From contig QANU01100881.1 of the NCBI GenBank assembly GCA_003254905.1, forward strand, positions 62,001 through 126,000: DNA of 64,000 bases. Reading direction: 5' to 3'. Below are positions 61,786-64,000 of the stretch, one piece after another. The stretch is from Nissolia schottii (taxonomy: Eukaryota; Streptophyta; Magnoliopsida; Fabales; Fabaceae). Each line of letters begins with the position of its first letter. The first letter of the stretch is position 1. The notes beneath the pieces are model-generated. The model was not told the origin of the DNA and searched no databases. It saw only the letters and a list, made by a program, of their open reading frames with translations. A program made the translations under genes and the position numbers.

Positions 61786-61900
61786 ATAAGCCACTAGAAT
61801 TGATCTAGTGGTGAGAGATTTGGGTAGTATATATGGGGTCTTATGTTCAAATATCATTCAATGTAATTTCTTAATTAAAAAAAAAGTAGCATAATATTTT
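61786..61900 (+). repeat. Possible tRNA-related SINE fragment
   Basis: The stretch 'gatctagtggtgagagattt ... cttatgttcaaatatc' resembles a tRNA-like A box and B box (TAGTGGTGAGAG and GTTCAAATATC) and is followed by an A-rich tail near 61877-61888. No folding tRNA and no clear target duplication, so the call is tentative. Confidence 0.3.
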
Positions 61901-63599
61901 GCAAAATATAATTGAAGTACAAAAGTCTTTATAATTTTTTACTTGATTATTAAAAAGAAAGTTATATATGACTTTGGGTTGAGTTGAATCAAGTCAGCAT
62001 ATATAATCCAAACTTAGCTTAAAAGGAAATTGAATCAAATTTAACAACTCAAACTGAACAAAAAAATGTTATTATGTAAAGTTAATAGGGTAAAAGTCCA
62101 ACACTTTTAAAGTCAAACCTTTTGCTCATGTCACAACATATAATTAAACTTAACAATGTACCAAAAAAAAATACTAAGAAACTTACCGTATTAAAAATCA
62201 CAACCAAAGTAAATAAAATAATGAATCGAAAATAATGGAATGCACGATTGGATGTCGAGGACTCGTGGCACGTGGTGATGGAATGGTTATTCACTAGAAC
62301 AAGTTTACTGAATATAGATACACCCTTGTAATTTTGTGTGCCACGTTATCAGGTTCATGTTAAAATACATGGACTCGAGTTCGTGTGCCTACTACTTCGA
62401 ACCTTTAGGAGTTTCATGGGTCCCACTTCAAAAATTTTGTATCATTACGAAGAAGATGAGTTTCAATTTTACTTTATTAATATAACAGGGAATTTCCTTT
62501 CTTTATTGTTTAAAGTTAAAGAATTTCATTTTAAAACAATTTAAATCCTAATTTTATATATGTTTTCACTGTGCAGTGATGTTTCTTGTTTAAATGTCTT
62601 TGGTGTGGTTATATTGCCTCTTTTATTACCACTATAATGAAACGTGTTTTGTATCTCAATCTCAACTTATCTAAAAAAAGAATTAGAAATAGGATTTGGG
62701 GAGCCTCCAATGAAAACTCAATCCCTTGTGAATACGTAATGCCATGGGCATGGGAGGTGGAATGATTTTGCTTCCTCATATTCTGCGTCGTCCTATGATT
62801 TTGCTTCCTCATCTAGAAAAAAAAAGCCTTTTCTTAATTTTCTTAAAGGAACGCAAATTAAATATTTAAAATGTTTAAAAATAAAATAATTATAATTTGT
62901 AATTGTATTAAAATAAATATATTATATTTGAGTGAATTAACTTTTTATGAAAAAAAAACTGTTATGTCCCTTTGACGATTGAAATTAGAGCTTGATATTA
63001 AAATTGTTTTAATAACTTAATTCTAATTTTTATGTTTGAAATAACATAATGAATTTTTTTAGATTAATTTTTATGTGTTAATGATGTAAAAAGTGTTTTA
63101 TGTTATCACTCAATTATGTCCCACTACATAAGTAAAAGTGATTGAGTTTTACTCTCAATATTCAATAATTGGATGATATGTAGAATATGAAAATGTAATT
63201 GAAAAACTTTGAGAAAACTCGAATGCGCTCAAATCAAATGATAAATAATTGAGTTTCTTATAGTTAATAATTCAATTTTTGGCTGTATATTTTAAGAAAA
63301 CTTACTTAAAAAAATATGTACTCACTCTAATAACCTTAAAAGTCTAGAAGAGGAGTAGTTGTGAAATACAACTCCTGAGCAATGAAAAAACAAAAACGGA
63401 TAGGAAGTGTTTTAAAAACAATGAATCTGGTGGGAAGTGAGAAAAACAAAATGCCAAAACAATTTAGAACGCGGGAACCCGGAACATGCTGCCATCAGTA
63501 CTCACACATCACATGTTAAGTCCAGAAGAAATGGAAAAATAATAAAAACAAGAAAAAAGTTAAATAAAAGAGAGGAAAAACATAAATAAAAATAATAAT
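61901..63599. other. AT-rich intergenic DNA
   Basis: No coding region or element is supported. A short near-duplication lies at 62609-62815 (gattttgcttcctcat twice). Confidence 0.5.
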
Positions 63600-64000
63600 A
63601 ATAAAGCACTCCTTACGTGTCAGCAAACAATGAAATCTCCTTTCACCTAACGGCGGTATCAGTCTCTTCCCCAAATCAACGGCGCAGATCTCTTCCCAAC
63701 AGAAGATCCTCATCACCTATAACAACACTTGTCCCTTCTCTTTCCTCATTGCCAATTTTCACAGAAACCAAATCACAAAAGAGAACCCAACAACGAAGAA
63801 GAAAGAAGAAGCAAAAGCTCGAGAAATTTCTCTCTCTCTCTCTCTGTCTCTCGCTCAGGGTTTCGGTTCTTCGAGCTACCTTCCTCTTCTTCTCTCGCGA
63901 GCGATTGCGAGTGATCCTACTCGGATCCAACTCGCTCTCATGATCGTCGTCTTCTCCTTCTTCTGCGGTCTCTGAAATCGCCTTTTTGTTTCTCTTTCCG
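63600..64000 (+). promoter_or_regulatory. Probable 5' leader of a gene beyond the window
   Basis: The composition shifts abruptly from AT-rich to C/T-rich with a CT microsatellite (about 63829-63853), typical of plant 5' UTRs read on the + strand. The first ATG late in the leader, at 63940, opens an 11-codon frame that stops at 63975, so it is either an upstream ORF or lies within a spliced leader. No main coding sequence is reached. Confidence 0.5.

Noticed and set aside
61786-61866. Possible tRNA gene
   Set aside because: Only box-like stretches are visible; the acceptor and anticodon stems do not form, so at most it is a SINE or tRNA-derived fragment.
63617-63943. 108-codon + strand frame
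   Set aside because: Low-complexity Ser/Arg/Leu text from a CT-rich leader; more likely an untranslated leader than a protein.

Overview
The window is plant nuclear DNA. Its genes are split by canonical GT-AG introns, are spaced widely, and sit among AT-rich transposon remnants. Protein content and repeat style (legume-type foldback Mutator elements, LTR families, GTAATCGATTAC word arrays) suggest a legume, most likely soybean or a close relative; the species call is inference, not proof. I saw no bacterial-type features, rRNA or intact tRNA genes.

Five genes can be reconstructed, all on the + strand. (1) 6322-7341 is a two-exon protein with two Gnk2/DUF26 ectodomains and a hydrophobic C-terminal tail but no kinase. 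(2) 9057-12218 is a complete seven-exon cysteine-rich receptor-like kinase (679 aa) and looks like the tandem sister of gene 1. (3) 19879-30238 is a 13-exon gene for a 900-aa plastid protein with PPR-like repeats, a SAP domain and an acidic region, matching plastid transcriptionally active chromosome protein 3 (PTAC3). (4) 37552-42443 is six-exon mitochondrial succinate dehydrogenase subunit 4 (SDH4). (5) 56788-58940 is a five-exon type-A cytokinin response regulator. The last 400 bases look like the 5' leader of a further + strand gene beyond the window. Reading frames join exactly across every predicted intron.

Between and inside the genes are transposable elements: a 5'-truncated CACTA transposon (about 2935-4372); Mutator-like foldback elements with 9-bp target duplications (12581-13771, 45146-46074, 61159-61688) and a partial relative (from about 59840); LINE remnants (18393-19010, 29004-29609, 59463-59825); three solo LTRs with 5-bp target duplications (34133-36980, 43572-43940, 52073-54745); and a copia gag fragment (49837-51605) whose two ends are the same LTR terminus in inverted orientation, flanked by a perfect 5-bp duplication. 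Three stretches carry arrays of different short palindromic words at 16.3-17.6, 35.1-35.4 and 37.0-37.2 kb.

The genes have unrelated jobs: cell-surface signalling, plastid transcription, respiration and cytokinin signalling. Only the two DUF26 genes form a functional or evolutionary cluster. I found no convincing new multi-gene system. The most unusual items are the inverted-LTR retroelement, the palindromic word arrays, the kinase-less DUF26 protein with a GPI-like tail, and several unusual splice structures.
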